Shown here: positions 33,407 through 45,930 of the stretch, piece by piece
Numbering within the stretch: position 1 is the stretch's first letter
Layout of the letters: each line of letters begins with the position of its first letter
DNA from: Chelydra serpentina
Lineage: Eukaryota > Chordata > Testudines > Chelydridae
Reading direction: 5' to 3'
Length of the DNA: 64,000 bases
Assembly (NCBI GenBank): GCA_037349315.1
Contig: JBAIAC010000008.1
Span: forward strand, 36,926,001 to 36,990,000
Notes under the pieces: generated by a model
What the model saw: only the letters and a program-made list of their open reading frames with translations
Database searches by the model: none
What the model was told of the DNA's origin: nothing
Translations under genes and position numbers: made by a program

Positions 33407-36400
33407 AGGAGCAAAGCGGGATATTGGAAGGGCATCTAGCTTCTTGGAGGTTTAATTTGTAAAATTATAGCTTGCTTCAATACAATATCATCATAAAGTG
33501 TTTAAAATTGTATTATTTAGAGTGTCTTTCTGTTCATAGGAATGTGTGTTAAACTGGTTATGTAACTAAACATATGGAGAACATTGGCCACCCGGCTCTC
33601 ATAGTCCATGGCCTCAGATTGGATAGTTGAACCCAAGAGAATGGAGACTCTCACCAAGAGTCTTTCTTTGCTCTCAATCCAGCAAGAAAGGTCCAACCCA
33701 GAATCCTGCACTAGTGTTGACTGTCACAGTTGGCCTAAAACACTAGCACCTGTGCTTTGCTTTCCCTATAAGGGCTATGACTAGTGTATTGCCAGCAGTT
33801 ACAAGTTCCCATGTAGCTCTTTCTAAGCAAGCACACATATTTGTCAAGTAAAAAGTATTACAGAGAAAACATACAGAAAACAATAAACATTCCTATGTGT
33901 ATGTTAAAAGCTCAACAGAAGTTCCCCATCAGCCTTATGGGGCCTGGAAGGGGGAACATTCACCTTTGGAGCACCCCCTTTGCATCCGTGAATCAGTGGT
34001 GTGCTCAGCTCTGACCTCCTGCAAGCTATCTGCAGCTGGTCCTGGGTCTTCTGTGGCTCAGCTTTCTGGCCAAGTTATGTAAGTTACCCCAGACAGGATT
34101 TGAATCACGAACAATTCCAAACTAATTTGAGTAATCCCGGGGCTACTAAAGTCTTCTGTTTCTACTTCAAATCCTAAATCAGGGTCTCCCTCCCAATGGG
34201 AGCCTATTCTCCTCTGTAGGGGGGTCCTGCCTCCTCTGCAGTCTCTCCCTGGATCCCATTCACTTTCCAGGGCTCACCATGTAGGCATAGATTTTGTTGG
34301 GCATTGAGTAAACTTACATACAGGGTGATGTGATTGCAAAATTAAACTGTAAACAAGGGTCTGCAGGCGGCTTGATTTGAGTGCAAGGTTAAACTGTAAA
34401 CAACAGTGTGAAAGGCCGTGTGCTGGAGACAGTGTTTTTGGACTCGTTAAGTGGGAAAACCCTGAACTGATAAACTTGACATAAGGGAAGGACATAAGTG
34501 ATTGGTCCTTACATGATCCATATGATGTCCAAACCAATTAGATTCAAGAAGTATAGGTGTCAGTAGTTAAGAAAAATGTGTACACATGGTGTAGCATGTG
34601 ATGGGATGTGGAATTGCGGTATCAGCCTGTACCTAAACGTCCTGAGCTTGAGCCAGGCCAGTTTGGGCGTAGTGTTGCTGTATGCCAAATAAAGGTACCC
34701 AAGTGACAAATTCCAGAGTCAAACTGAGTTTTTGGAAACCGAATGGAAGAGGGTCTCAAGGGAGCCCAACACATACAGGGATCAATTCTTTCCCTACAGC
34801 CTTCCTCAATCTCTACCTACCCCAAAGGGGACTTCCTCTGACTTTTCTGGCCAGGAGGCAATTAATCACTCTTTTTTCTGCTTTGGTGGAGCCCTATCTA
34901 TACAGACACCGATTAATGTGTTGGCCATGTCTTCTGGCCAAATGGACTATGATGGTGGACTGATTGTATGAACATTTATAGAACATGAATCTCCATTTTA
35001 TCAGACACCTATCTTAGATATTTCTACGGGTCTCATTACCATAGTATAGTGTCTCTCAACACCCCTGTGAAATAGGGAACTGCTGCTAGGCCCATTTTAT
35101 GTTTGACTTGCCTGAGGTCACACACAGAGTAGAGAAGCAGGGAATTGAAGCCTGTTTTTCCAATCTGATGCTAGCATTACTACCACTGGACCATCCTTCA
35201 GTGTCAACTTGAAACTGCTTTGGACATTTCTGACCATTCTTGGCGACATCACTCCGCTTGCTATCTCAAAGAAATTATTTTATAAGTCTTACTAAGAAGT
35301 TTATTTCTGACAAGCAATCTGATAATATTCTTGTGAATCACTCTTTCAGTATCACTATAATGTATGCTGCCATTTATACAGGAAATAACCAGGTTAAATA
35401 ATGTGTCAAGCAGAATATAAAAATAGAACCATTTTGTTTTAATTGTAGGGTATGTGTTCATTTCTGTGCTAGGCTGAGTGGCATGTGAGTCTAGACTTGC
35501 AGCCATACCACTGTAGGCTCTGATCCTGCAGTGAGCCACATGTGATTGCATAGGGCTGCCTACACAAAGCTCATTACTGGCTCAGGGCTGGTAAGCCCCC
35601 TTTATACCGTACTGTACAATTGGCTAGTTGCATTTTTTTCATCACCTACTTTTAAGTACAGGCTGTACAGGCCCTTTAAGTCCTACTCTTATGACATATC
35701 AGCCCCTTTAAGGCCAGGAATTTAGAGCACTTTCAGTTATAAGAGGCGGCCTTTGATTGAGTGAGAGCATGTGACTGGGCATGAGCACAACCCGCTGGCG
35801 GAAGTGGCCTGTGCTCTCAGTGTGTGTGAGGAGGGGATTTGGAGGGGAATAGCGGACAGCTGGAAGATATCCGAGCATGACAGGGGGCAGGGTTTGAAGA
35901 GGACCAGCTCAGTGTTTATGGCTGAAAGGGAGCTGGGGAAAGAGGCTTGTGACAGAGCTGGGGTAAGAAGCCTTCCTGAAATGAAGAGAGAAGTAGTTGA
36001 TGGAAGCCAGAGCAGATGGCTGCTTCTCTGTATAAAGCCTGGTGTAAAGGTAGGGCTTGGATTCCCTTATTTGCAATAATGAACCTTGTGATGGATGGGG
36101 AAGGGGAAAACTTATCTTCACACTTTTTCCCACTGTCCAGGAATCTATTGGTTGAGTGTCTGCAGTGTAAATACCGGTCAAACTTTTAATTACAAAATGT
36201 TGACCAAAAAAGAGGGGGGGAAATGCAGACTTCTTCCCTTCTTATCCACCCCCCCCCCAGCCTAGTTTTCAGCCAACACTAATGGGCAGGAAGTAGGAAC
36301 CTTATGAAGTGTCATTATTATGTGCTCATGCTAGCCCATTATTCAGCACTGCCTCCAGAAGTTCCATGCTTTCCTCCTGTAAGAGCACTCATAAACCAGT

Positions 36401-36640
36401 CAGGAAAAAGCACCAAGAGGCATCCCCATCATAATGTGTCACTCTCTTCTTCCTCTTCAGCAGGAGTCGAACAAGGCTGGCTTATGGCACTTCGGTAAAT
36501 CAGTTTTTGGGGGAGAATGAAGGGGGTGGGGAAGAGGCTACCCATTTGTGCTCCAGAGTCTAAGCTTGAATTTAAAACAAATCTCTTGCTCTACTCTCTA
36601 GTCCTTAGTATAGCAACGATAACCTTCAGAACGTGCGCCA
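33407..36640. other. No gene recognised
   Basis: Contains a MIR piece (annotated separately). At 34660-34740 an AATAAAGG signal follows a GTGTTGCTGTATGCC region that could be an LTR end, but I found no partner or target duplication. At 34337-34410, TTAAACTGTAAACAA is repeated once in direct orientation. The remaining frames are short and lack recognisable motifs. Confidence 0.4.
35050..35205 (-). mobile_element. MIR SINE relic (antisense)
   Basis: Text CAACACCCCTGTGAAATAGG, GACTTGCCTGAGGTCACAC and TACCACTGGACCAT is the antisense MIR order. Confidence 0.65.
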
Positions 36641-37736
36641 AGTGGAAACTGATGCAGTGATGCCCTTCACCATGCCTGACTAACCTACTTACCTTCTATG
36701 ACGAGATAACTGGCTCTGTGGATGAGGGGAAAGCAGTGGACGTGTTATTCCTTGACTTTAGCAAAGCTTTTGATACGGTCTCCCACAATATTCTTTCCAG
36801 CAAGTTAAAGAAGCATGGGCTGGATGAATGGACTATAAAGTGGATAGAAAGCTGGCTAGATCATCAGGCTCAACGGGTAGTGATCAATGGCTCCGTGTCT
36901 AGTTGGCAGCCGGTATCAAGCAGAGTGCCCCAAGATCGGTCCTGGAGCTGGTTTTGTTCAATATCTTCATTAATGATCTTGAGGATGGCATGGATTGCAC
37001 CCTCAGCAAGTTTGCAGATGACACTAAATTGGGAGGAATGGTAGATACGCTGGAGGGTAGGGATAGGATACAGAGGGACCTAGACAAATTAGAGGATTGG
37101 GCCAAAAGAAATCTGATGAGGTTCAACAAGGACAAGTGCAGTGTCCTGCACTTAGGATGGAAGAATCCCATTCACTGCTACAGACTAGGGACCGAGTGGC
37201 TAGACAGCAGTTCTGCAGAAAAGGACCTAGGGGTTACGGTGGACAAGAAGCTGGATATGAGTCAACAGTGTGCCCTTGTTGCCAAGAAGGCTAACAGCAT
37301 TTTGGGCTGTATAAGTAGGAGCATTGCCAGCAGATCGAGGGACACGATCATTCCCCTCTATTCAGCATTGGTGAGGCCTTATTTGGAGTATTGTATCCAG
37401 TTTTGGGCCCCACACTACAAGAAGGATGTGGAAAAATTGGAAGAAGTCCAGTGGAGGGGAACAAAAATGATTAGGGGGCTGGAGCACATGATTTATGAGG
37501 AGAGACTGAGGGGACTGGGATTATTTAGTCTCCAGAAGAGAAGAATGAAGGGGGATTTGATAGCTGCTTTCAATTACCTGAAAGGGGGTTCCAAAGAGGA
37601 TGGATCTAGACTGTTCTCAGTGGTATCAGATGACAGAACAAGTTGTAATGGTCTCAAATTGCAGTGGGGAGGTTTAGGTTGGATAGTAGGAAAAACTTTT
37701 TCACTAGGAGGGTGGTGAAGCAATGGAATGGGTTAC
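36640..37736 (+). pseudogene. CR1 LINE relic C, reverse transcriptase pseudogene (5' part)
   Basis: Two adjoining plus-strand frames give the palm and thumb of a CR1 reverse transcriptase: VDVLFLDFSKAFDTVSHN, then after a frame change near 36930 [12 protein letters not shown], the catalytic [56 protein letters not shown] and [14 protein letters not shown]. The break falls where [10 protein letters not shown] is expected; a G appears to be missing in CCAAGATCGG. All catalytic aspartates are present. The Gypsy element interrupts the C-terminal end at 37736. Confidence 0.88.
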
Positions 37737-38538
37737 TGTCATAAATATAAAGGGAAAGGGTTAAGAAGCTCTGATACAGTACTATAAAATTATTTTACCT
37801 GTAAAGAGTTAAGACTCAGGTAATCTGGCTGGCATTTGACCAATAAGGGGACAAGATACTTTCAAATCTTGGGAGGGGGAAGGCTTTGTGTGTGGCTCTT
37901 TGTCTAAGTCAGAGTGATCTTGGAGACGGAAAGAACCTGCAAAAAAATCAGTCTTCTTCTCACCAAACCTCACTTTTCTAAAGTAAGTTAGTCAGCATTG
38001 CGAATAGGTTTTGTTTGTTTTGCTTGGTAAACTTTCCCTGGGTTAGGGGGAGGGGTTATTCCTGTTTTCTGTAACTTTAAGGTTTTGTCTAGAGGGGGAA
38101 TCCCTCTAAGTTTGGAAATTGAGTACCCTGTAAAATAGTTACCATCCTGATTTTACAGAGATGATTTTTACTTTCTTTGTTTTAATAAAATCCTTCTTTT
38201 AAAAAGCTGACTGGTTTTTATGGTTCTAAAACCTCGGGGGTGGGTTTTTAGATCACTGTGTAACCAATTGGTTAGAAAATTATTCTCAAGCTTCCCAGGA
38301 AAGGGGGTGTACGGGCTTGAGAGGGTATTTTGGGGGGAAAGGGAACTTCAAGTGGTTCCTTTCCCGGGTTCCTGTTTAAAACACTTGATGGTGGCAGTGA
38401 AAAAAGCATTTCTTAGGGTGCAGAGAATTTTGTACCTTGGGGGTTTTAACCTAAGCTGGTAGAAATAAGCTTAGGGGGTCTTCATGCGGGTCCCCACGTC
38501 TCTACCCTAAAGTTCAGAGTGGGGAGGGAACCCTGACA
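37737..38538 (+). repeat. 5' LTR of the Gypsy element
   Basis: 802 bp from TGTCATAAATATAAAGGG to AACCCTGACA. AATAAAATCC at about 38183 is a probable polyadenylation signal. An 80-codon frame inside (38220-38462) occurs in both LTRs and is not a gene. Confidence 0.92.
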
Positions 38539-38759
38539 TGATAACAGTGGTGGGATATATTGAACCATCTTTTTTTTTTTTAAACCAGACACAAAGTTTA
38601 CATTTTTTTTCTTCTCTCTGGCTCTTCCCTTTAGCTGCTTAAAAGCAGGGCGGGGGGAGGGGTTAAGCTGCTAGAAGCTAAAGTATCTACATATAAAAGC
38701 AGGTAGTTTACCCCCTACAGGCCAAGGTGAAGGCTATCCAAAAGTGGCCTGTCCCAAAG

Positions 38760-39363
38760 TAAAAAAAAAACAGGTTCAATCTTTCTTAGGCTTGGCCAAA
38801 TATTACAGGCGATTTGTACCGCACTACAGCCAACTTGCCGCCCCTCTAACTAACCTAACCAAAAAAACCCAGCCAAATGCGGTTCAGTAAACTAAAATGT
38901 GTCAAAAGGCCTTTAACCAGGTTAAAGCAACACTCATGTCTAACCCTGTGCTAAGGGCCCCGGACTTTAACAAACCGTTCCTAGTAACCACAAATGCGTC
39001 TAAGCGTGGTGTGGGAGCAGTCTTAATGCAAAAAGAACCAAATCAAAAATTCCATCCTGTTGTGTTTCTCAGCAAAAAGCTGTCTAAAAAAATAGCCACT
39101 GGTCAATCAGTAAAAAGAAATGTTACGCCATTGTCTACGCTCTAAAAAAGCTACGCCCATACGTTTGGGGACGGCATTTCCACCTGCAAACCGACCATGC
39201 TGCGCTACAGTGGCTTAATACCACCAAGGGAAATAACAAAAAACGTCTTCAGTGAAGTTTAGCTATCCAAAACTTTAATTTTAAAATACAACACATTTCA
39301 GAAGCTTCTAACAAAGTTGCTAATGCACTCTCCCGTAAAAGTTTCCCAAAACCAACTGGTTAA
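38760..39363 (+). pseudogene. Gypsy reverse transcriptase end / RNase H remnant
   Basis: Plus-strand text keeps CQKAFNQVKATLMSNPVL, then PFLVTTNASKRGVGAVLMQ (normally TTDAS, so the first RNase H Asp is now Asn), HPVVFLSKKL, the HFHLQTDHAALQWL block and VANALSRK. Several stops and frame changes lie before and between these pieces. Gag, protease, most of the reverse transcriptase and the integrase are missing. The order is that of Gypsy/Ty3 elements. Confidence 0.8.
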
Positions 39364-39513
39364 AATAGTCCTTGCAATGTGAAAAATATTGTTAGTCTTT
39401 ATCCAGTTATTAGTATATTTAAAAATGCATGTGTCTTATTAATTTTGTTTTCTGTTACAGCTCTAGGAAGAAATCACAGCCAGTGTTTCACACTATCTGT
39501 GATTTGGGGGGCG

Positions 39514-40315
39514 TGTCATAAATATAAAGGGAAAGGGTTAAGAAGTTCTGATACACTACTATAAAATTCTTTTACCTGTAAAGGGTTAAGACTCAGGTAA
39601 TCTGGCTGGCATCTGACCAATAAGGGGACAAGATAATTTCAAATCTTGGGAGGGGGAAGGCTTTGTGTGTGGCTCTTTGTCTAAGTCAGAGTGATCTTGG
39701 AGACGGAAAGAACCTGCAAAAAAATCAGTCTTCTTCTCACCAAACCTTACTTTTCTAAAGTAAGTTAGTCAGCATTGCGAATAGGTTTTGTTTGTTTTGC
39801 TTGGTAAACTTTCCCTGGGTTAGGGGGAAGGGTTATTCCTGTTTTCTGTAACTTTAAGGTTTTGTCTAGAGGGGGAATCCCTCTAAGTTTGGAAATTGAG
39901 TACCCTGTAAAATAGTTACCATCCTGATTTTACAGAGATGATTTTTACTTTCTTTGTTTTAATAAAATCCTTCTTTTAAAAAGCTGACTGGTTTTTATGG
40001 TTCTAAAACCTCGGGGGTGGGTTTTTAGATCACTGTGTAACCAATTGGTTAGAAGATTATTCTCAAGCTCCCCAGGAAAGGGGGTGTACGGGCTTGAGAG
40101 GGTATTTTGGGGGGAAGGGGAACTTCAAGTGGTTCCTTTCCCGGGTTCCTGTTTAAAACATTTGATGGTGGCAGTGAAGAAAGCATTTCTCAGGGTGCAG
40201 GGAATTTTGTACCTTGGGGGTTTTAACCTAAGCTGATAGAAATAAGCTTAGGGGGTCTTCATGCGGGTCCCCATGTCTTTACCCTAAAGTTCAGAGTGGG
40301 GAGAGAACCCTGACA
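39514..40315 (+). repeat. 3' LTR of the Gypsy element
   Basis: 802 bp, same length as the 5' LTR, TGTCA to TGACA. Most differences from the 5' copy are transitions (for example AAGCTCTGAT against AAGTTCTGAT). Confidence 0.92.
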
Positions 40316-40320
40316 GTTAC

Positions 40321-40487
40321 CTAGGGAGGTGGTGGAATCTCCTTCTTTAGAGGTTTTTAAGGTCAGGCTTGACAAAGCCCTGGCTGGGATGATTTAGTTG
40401 GGCATTGGTCCTACTTTGAGCAGAGGGTTGGACTAGATGTCTTCCTCAGGTCCCTTCCAACCCTGATATTCTATGATTCTATGATTT
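40321..40487 (+). mobile_element. CR1 LINE relic C, 3' end
   Basis: Directly continues the text broken at 37736 (GGGAGGTGGTGGAATCTCC, then GGACTAGATG and CCTTCCAACCCTGATATTC) and ends in the tandem ATTCTATG tail typical of CR1 3' ends. Confidence 0.9.
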
Positions 40488-42439
40488 GGTGAGTGAGAAT
40501 ATAGGCACAAATGGGGATTTTGAGGGAGATCCTGCTAAAATTACTCCTTGCGATGAGATGATAGTATGATGAATATTTGTTTCTGAAGGGCAAGAATAAA
40601 GGACACATAAATCAATTATTTAATCAACTGATTGATTGCTGATTCCCCGTCACGGTTAGGGAGATTATTTGTAAACAGGTCTAATCCACTGCATGGTACT
40701 TGGCTCTCTTCTCATTTCATAAAGAGTAAAAAATAAATGAAACATTTCAATTCAAATTTCATTAAAAATGTCAATGCTGGAAAATAGAAAGCTTTCAATA
40801 AAATACCTGTTCAAAAATTTTCATTCAACTCTAATAATTTAGTCCAGACATCACTGTATAAGGAAATGTATAGGTTAAGGTTACGACACATTTGATTCCT
40901 GTAGTGGGGTGGTCACCCCGCTCCGGTTAGGAAGGGGCGGTCTGAGCTGGGGAGCTCAGGCCTGGTGACCTCCCAGGCTGAGGCCTAACAGGAAAGCCGA
41001 AGGAGGTACTAGGGTTGCAGGAAAAGGCAGCAGGTCCAACCCCCTAGCCAATGATGAGTGGCCATTCCAGACTGCAGTTTGCCTCTGAGGGACGGGGCTA
41101 GATGAGGACTGTGAGGGCAGTGGATCAGTGAGGCGAGGTGGGCTTAGGGGATTGGGGTTCCCTGGGGAGGGGAGACCCAGAGTGTGGGGGCACTGCTGTG
41201 GAGCAGCACCCCAAGGTAAGTGGCACCGGGGGCCAGGAGGGACGCGGGGCCTGAAGTGCTATAAGTGGTGGAGATCAGGAGGAAGCAGACACCAGTAGGA
41301 AGACACCAGCCAGCCGGAGGCACTCCAAGGCTGGAACTGAGCTAATTCTCGGACGACCAGCAGGAGGCGCCGCGGTGGTGAGTGCCCGCCGTGCTACAAT
41401 TCCGTTCACTATTCTTTTTCTTCAGACACACCTATATGAATTAGAAGCCTGCATATTTCTGTGCATTTCAGAGATCTTTCAGACATTTCAAAAGAACTCT
41501 TTGAACCCATTTAAGGGAGGAGACCTTTCAGGTGCATACAAAATCATCAATCTTTCTAAGGATCCCCCACCTCCCTTTTTGGGTGTGAGTGGATGGCCTA
41601 CTTGGAGTTATTTCTGTTAGGATGTTAATGAACACTTTACCCGAGGGGTTCTCTTTGTTTCCTAGCTATATACAAATTGAATCGCTAAAGTACATAGAAA
41701 AAAAATATAAATCTAACCTACTGCTATAGCAGATGGAGTTCATATCAAACAGCAACACATCAACCGTCAGTCATAAAATGTCCCATTCGGATGACAGATG
41801 AAGTAGTAGTTAATAATTGTTAATGTTTCCACCACAGAAGAGTTCCTGTTCAGTAAATAGCTGGTCTAAATGCTGTCTTTAATTATACTATCAGTGATTA
41901 CCATTTTTTAGCCCACAGTTAAGGAATGAAACACAATAAGGCAAGAATCATTAGCCTTAATACCAACCACAAGAGCGAGTGGCTTTTAAATGTCCTTGGT
42001 GAGTTTGTTAGAAGAAAAAATGCCTGTATTGTAGCAATGTATTACAATTGGCCATTGATTGTTTTGTATTTAAAGCAAAGTTTAAGTACAAAACTATCGG
42101 CTTAATGAGTTCACAATATCGTTCACAGATGAGAGTAATCAAATAGTTTTGTGGATACAGAACAAACAGGGAACTATTTTGTGTCTCTGAGATGAGTCTT
42201 GCCTCATTATGGGCCTGTTCCTGCTCCCACCAAATCCATGGTAAAATTCCTATTTATTTCAGTAGTGCAAGATCAGACCACTGAAGGGAGAGGCGCGCAT
42301 GTGTGTGCATATGCATTTTCAAATCAACAGTAAATGTCAAGTGTGACAATGAATAAGTGAAATGAGTGTCCCTTGTGACTGTAATAAAGAAGGATTAAGA
42401 TAGGACAGGATCATGCTATCCCTTCAGTAGCAATAATAT
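40488..42439. other. No gene; GC-rich dispersed-repeat-like block at 40895-41395
   Basis: The block from GTAGTGGGGTGGTCACC to GAGTGCCCGCCGTGCTACA is markedly GC-rich with sharp edges against AT-rich flanks, which suggests an inserted repeat. I found no inverted repeat, target duplication or protein motif. The remainder is AT-rich. Confidence 0.4.
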
Positions 42440-42630
42440 GTAGCTCTCTTATAGCATTCTTCATCCATAGATCTCAAAACGCTTTACAAAGGAGATGGGG
42501 AAACTGAAGCACAGAGAGGCGAATGACTTGCCCAAGGTCACCCAGCAGCTAGTCAGTGGCAGAGCTGGGAATAGAAATCAGGTCTTGAGTTCCAGTCCTG
42601 TGCTCCGCTAGACTATGTGGCTTCTCTCTA
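42440..42630 (-). mobile_element. MIR-type SINE relic (antisense)
   Basis: GGGGAAACTGAAGCACAGAG, GACTTGCCCAAGGTCACCC, GTCAGTGGCAGAGCTGGGAA and CCAGTCCTGTGCTCCGCTAG follow the antisense MIR order. Confidence 0.8.
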
Positions 42631-43019
42631 TGTAGAAATTACATAGGAAAAACGATGTTATTTGTTTGAAGAAAAGAGGTATAAATTGATACATGGCTCT
42701 CCCTTTCTCTTGTAGATAGAACAAGAATAATTATGGGTGAGACTGAGGATGCATTGTATAGACCCTCCTATCTGGTTGGAAAAAGTTTTAAAGTGTTATC
42801 CCTGAGCAGGGGAATCTCAAGGGAGAAAAAAAAATGTTAGCCTAAAAATTATTTGCTTTCTTTGTAGAGACTGGGAATGGGACTAACCTCAGGTGGAGAT
42901 GATTGTTCCTTTAAGTAAGGGGATTTTGAGCTTTAGAAGAGAGGCTGTGAAAATCACTCTAGAGTTTCAAGGAACAGGGAACAAACAAGTGAGACTCGCT
43001 CACCTGAAGGCAAGAAAAG
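42631..43019. other. No gene recognised
   Basis: Purine-rich, AT-rich sequence with A-runs. No supportable feature. Confidence 0.4.
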
Positions 43020-43440
43020 CCATTTGTTTTGCAAGAGAGACAAGTGGATGAAGTAATATCTTTGATTGGACCAATTTCTGTTGGTGAGAGACAAGCTTTC
43101 AAGCTTACACAGAGCTCTTACTCAGGTCCAGGAAATAAACTGTCATAGCTAAATATAAGATGGAACAGATTGTTTAGCACAGTAGTTAACACATATTTCA
43201 AAGGACCATTCAAGGTTAAGTAGCCTGTTAACCATTCTTTAGTCATAGGGGAAAATTAGGGGAAAAAAAAAACTGGGGGTAGGTGTGTGTGTGTGTGGGA
43301 GGTTAGTGGGTTACAGATTGTTGTAATGAGCCATAAAACCAGTGTCTGTGTTCAGTCCATGTTTTTTAGTGTCTAGCAAAGGTTTTTGTTTTAAAAGTAA
43401 TTTGGGCCATAGGTAGACTAGTTTTTGCTGTGGTTGCTGG
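43020..43440 (-). mobile_element. Penelope-like element relic, 3' region (antisense)
   Basis: Begins with GTAATATCTTTGATTGGACC and TCTGTTGGTGAGAGACAAGC, which recur at 44900-44960. The following text is AT-rich with TTAGTGTCTAGCAAAGG at the far end. A GT microsatellite lies at 43283-43297. No intact frame. Confidence 0.55.
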
Positions 43441-44414
43441 TCAGAGTAGACTGGTCAGTTCCAACTGGGGTCTGTCTGTAAACTTACACGAATGTTTTTT
43501 CAAAGATTTTTCTCTTTCAGTATCTAACTCTATTGCTCTCAGATAAAATGGGTTTAATGTTGGTTTTAGGCACAAATATTATAAAGTTTTATTTGGGGTG
43601 GGAATAAGAAACAAGAGACAATATGAAAAGAGAAGAGGACAATGCCAGTTGGCTTGTGCCAATGGGGTGACCTCTGCTCCTAGGTGAATGTCTCCTAGTG
43701 GTCTCCTATGAGTAAGACATCCATTTGAGTAGGAAGTCTGGAGGGGAAAAGTTGTCTTCAGTCTCTGAGGACCTCCACTGCCCATCTGGAGGTACGTCTT
43801 TCCTTTGTGGCAGGACATGTGTGGTCTGCTCTGATATTTGGCATTGTTGCAAGAAATAACTTTTCCGTCTTAAAAAAAATTCACCCCATCTTCTAGGCTC
43901 AGCACCAATACTATTTATTCAAATCACAATAATGTCTGTTTCCCTCATTCCAGTCAGCTGTTCTTAGTGAGCCTCTGCATGAAAGACCTCAAGAGCCAGT
44001 GACTGCAGATTGTCTTGTGTGTGACACAAACGTGGTGTCCAGAGACCTTTCCTACTAAGGTTTGGCTAGGGAAGACCTTGTTAAGTTATTCAGGAAAGGT
44101 ACTGAACTTTAAAAGAGACCTTGGAAGCTAAATCGATATAGTGAAACTATTACTTATAGCTGGAGAAGTTTAGAAACTACTAAAAGACTTGAGGCTGTTC
44201 TAGCTTATGCCAGGGACCAGGCTGGTCTCTGGTTAGCCTCAAGATCCTGGGATGTAAAGATGGTGTAAATATAGTAGCTCAGATATAGCCCAGGATCAGG
44301 GCCAATATCTTAAGTCAGCTTAAGTATTTTCACCTGCACTTACACAAATGCCCACTTAAACAATATGCCTAGCTGAGGAAAAGCACCTACGTTTTAAATA
44401 TACCTCCCAACTAA
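43441..44414. other. No gene recognised
   Basis: A minus-strand frame of 79 codons (43579-43818) shows no recognisable motif. I see nothing else. Confidence 0.4.
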
Positions 44415-44670
44415 GGGCACGTGTACACTGTTGCAATGGTGCAGCTGCAGTGCTTCAGTGTAGACATTACCTACACCAATGGGAGGGTTCTCCCGTCCAC
44501 ATAGGTACTCCACCTCCCCCAGAGGTAGCAGCTAGGTTGACAGGAGAATTCTCCCATTGACCTAGTGCTGTCTACACTGGGGGGTTAGGTTGGTTTAACT
44601 GTGTCACTCAGTGGATTTTTCATACCACTCAGCAACGTAGTTATACTGACCTAATTTCCTAGTGTAGGCC
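44415..44670. mobile_element. Miniature Harbinger element, 256 bp
   Basis: Ends GGGCACGTGTACACTG and the complement GGCCTACACTAGG; target duplication TAA at 44412-44414 and 44671-44673. Related to the element at 29158-29634 in the opposite direction (shared GTGCAGCTG and TCTCCCATTGACCTAG-like parts). Confidence 0.8.
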
Positions 44671-44856
44671 TAAGAAGCTAAGAGATGTTCACACCTCACT
44701 ACAGTTGTGATCTAAGGTGACTGGGATCTGTGCTGTTTAACTAAAAATCACTTTCTCTACAGTATTTTATTACTTTAAATGGAGTCTGAATTCCTGAGTT
44801 GGAATTATACCTGAAATTACATTTCTACTGCTTGTGTGAAAATCTATGAAAACCCA

Positions 44857-45005
44857 GTGGTTTTGTAGCTCTGTTGGTCCCAGGATATTGAAAAGACAAG
44901 TTGAGTGAGATAATATCTTTTATTGGACCAGCTTCTGTTGGTGAGAGAGACAAGCTTTTGAGCTTACCGTAAGCTGGTCCAATAAAAGATATTACCTCAC
45001 CCACC
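44857..45005. mobile_element. Penelope-like terminal hairpin
   Basis: The arm at about 44907-44935 (GATAATATCTTTTATTGGACC) is repeated inverted at about 44968-44998 (GGTCCAATAAAAGATATTAC). The loop carries GTGAGAGAGACAAGCTTTTG. Penelope-like elements often keep such inverted termini at their 3' ends. Confidence 0.6.
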
Positions 45006-45930
45006 TAAGCCATGAAAAGTAATGTTTGGCTTTGCAGAGTAGTGCATTGAAGTGTACTTGACAGATTTATGTTAGATTTCTTGCCATTGAATAGGCAGTA
45101 ATAAAAGTAGAACCTAGTTTATCTCGTACTGAGATAAGTACACTTTCCATTTTGAAAGAACATGGCATTTTATGCAGTTAGTGTAGCAAACAATCTTCTG
45201 ATAAATTCTGTTATGTACACGATTTACAAGAACACAAGGCTTGAATATTAGGTAGTTTCATGCCCTTAAAGGCCAAATCCTTCTCCTAACCTCAGTGGGA
45301 ATACTAGGGCATGTAAGCCAAGCCGAGGTCATAGCCTAAGAGGCAGCTGGAACCACTGAGGGTCAGTGACTCTCCGGCAGAATTTGGTGGGAGGGAAGAG
45401 GCTCACAAATGTTCAGCTGAAGTGCATGTTAAATGAGAAAAATCAGCCAAGGGTAGCAATCTACTGTGACTTTCTTTTGGGCAAGGAATGGACCGCTGCC
45501 CACCTGATGCCATTTCAAAGTGAAGGTTAGACTCCACAAGTGGGAAAAAATAATGTGTCTTTATTCTCTGATTTATAAATTGTTGCTGAGTCTCACCTCA
45601 AGGATGGCTGCATTTCAGTGGTGAGCGAAACTCGCTCTAGTTTTATATCATTTTGTGAAGTGCTCAGGGTTGAAAATCACAATATCAACATTTCCTTTCT
45701 TCACTAGTATAAAAACAAAATGGGAGACTCTCTTCAGAAGCTACAGAAGCTGGTACATACACGGAGAAGTTATTAAATGTATATAGAACCACATCAGCAC
45801 GACCCTAGAGGAGCTGGACTGGAGAGTTCCTGTGAAATAGGTATAATATGTACTTCCCTACATGGGTGCTGTGATGCTTAATTAATTAGGGCTGGATTCT
45901 GATCCTTTTACTGAACAGCACCCTATTCTA
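45006..45930. other. No gene recognised
   Basis: AT-rich sequence with no supportable element or motif. Confidence 0.4.

Larger units (their letters stand above)
37737..40315 (+). mobile_element. Internally deleted Gypsy/Ty3 LTR retrotransposon, complete ends
   Basis: Two 802-bp LTRs start with TGTCA and end with TGACA. The 5-bp target duplication GTTAC is perfect at 37732-37736 and 40316-40320. The internal part is only about 975 bp and carries a remnant of the RNase H region. My hand comparison of the LTRs shows about 20 substitutions and no indel, so roughly 2.5 percent divergence. A G-rich polypurine-like tract (GGGGGGCG) sits just before the 3' LTR. The element cannot encode its own proteins and would have needed a helper. 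Confidence 0.93.

Noticed and set aside
34590..34740. Possible LTR end with AATAAA
   Set aside because: No partner LTR, target duplication or TATA box could be found.
38220..38462. 80-codon frame repeated at 39997-40236
   Set aside because: It is duplicated only because it lies in the two LTRs; no domain, and it crosses the polyadenylation region.
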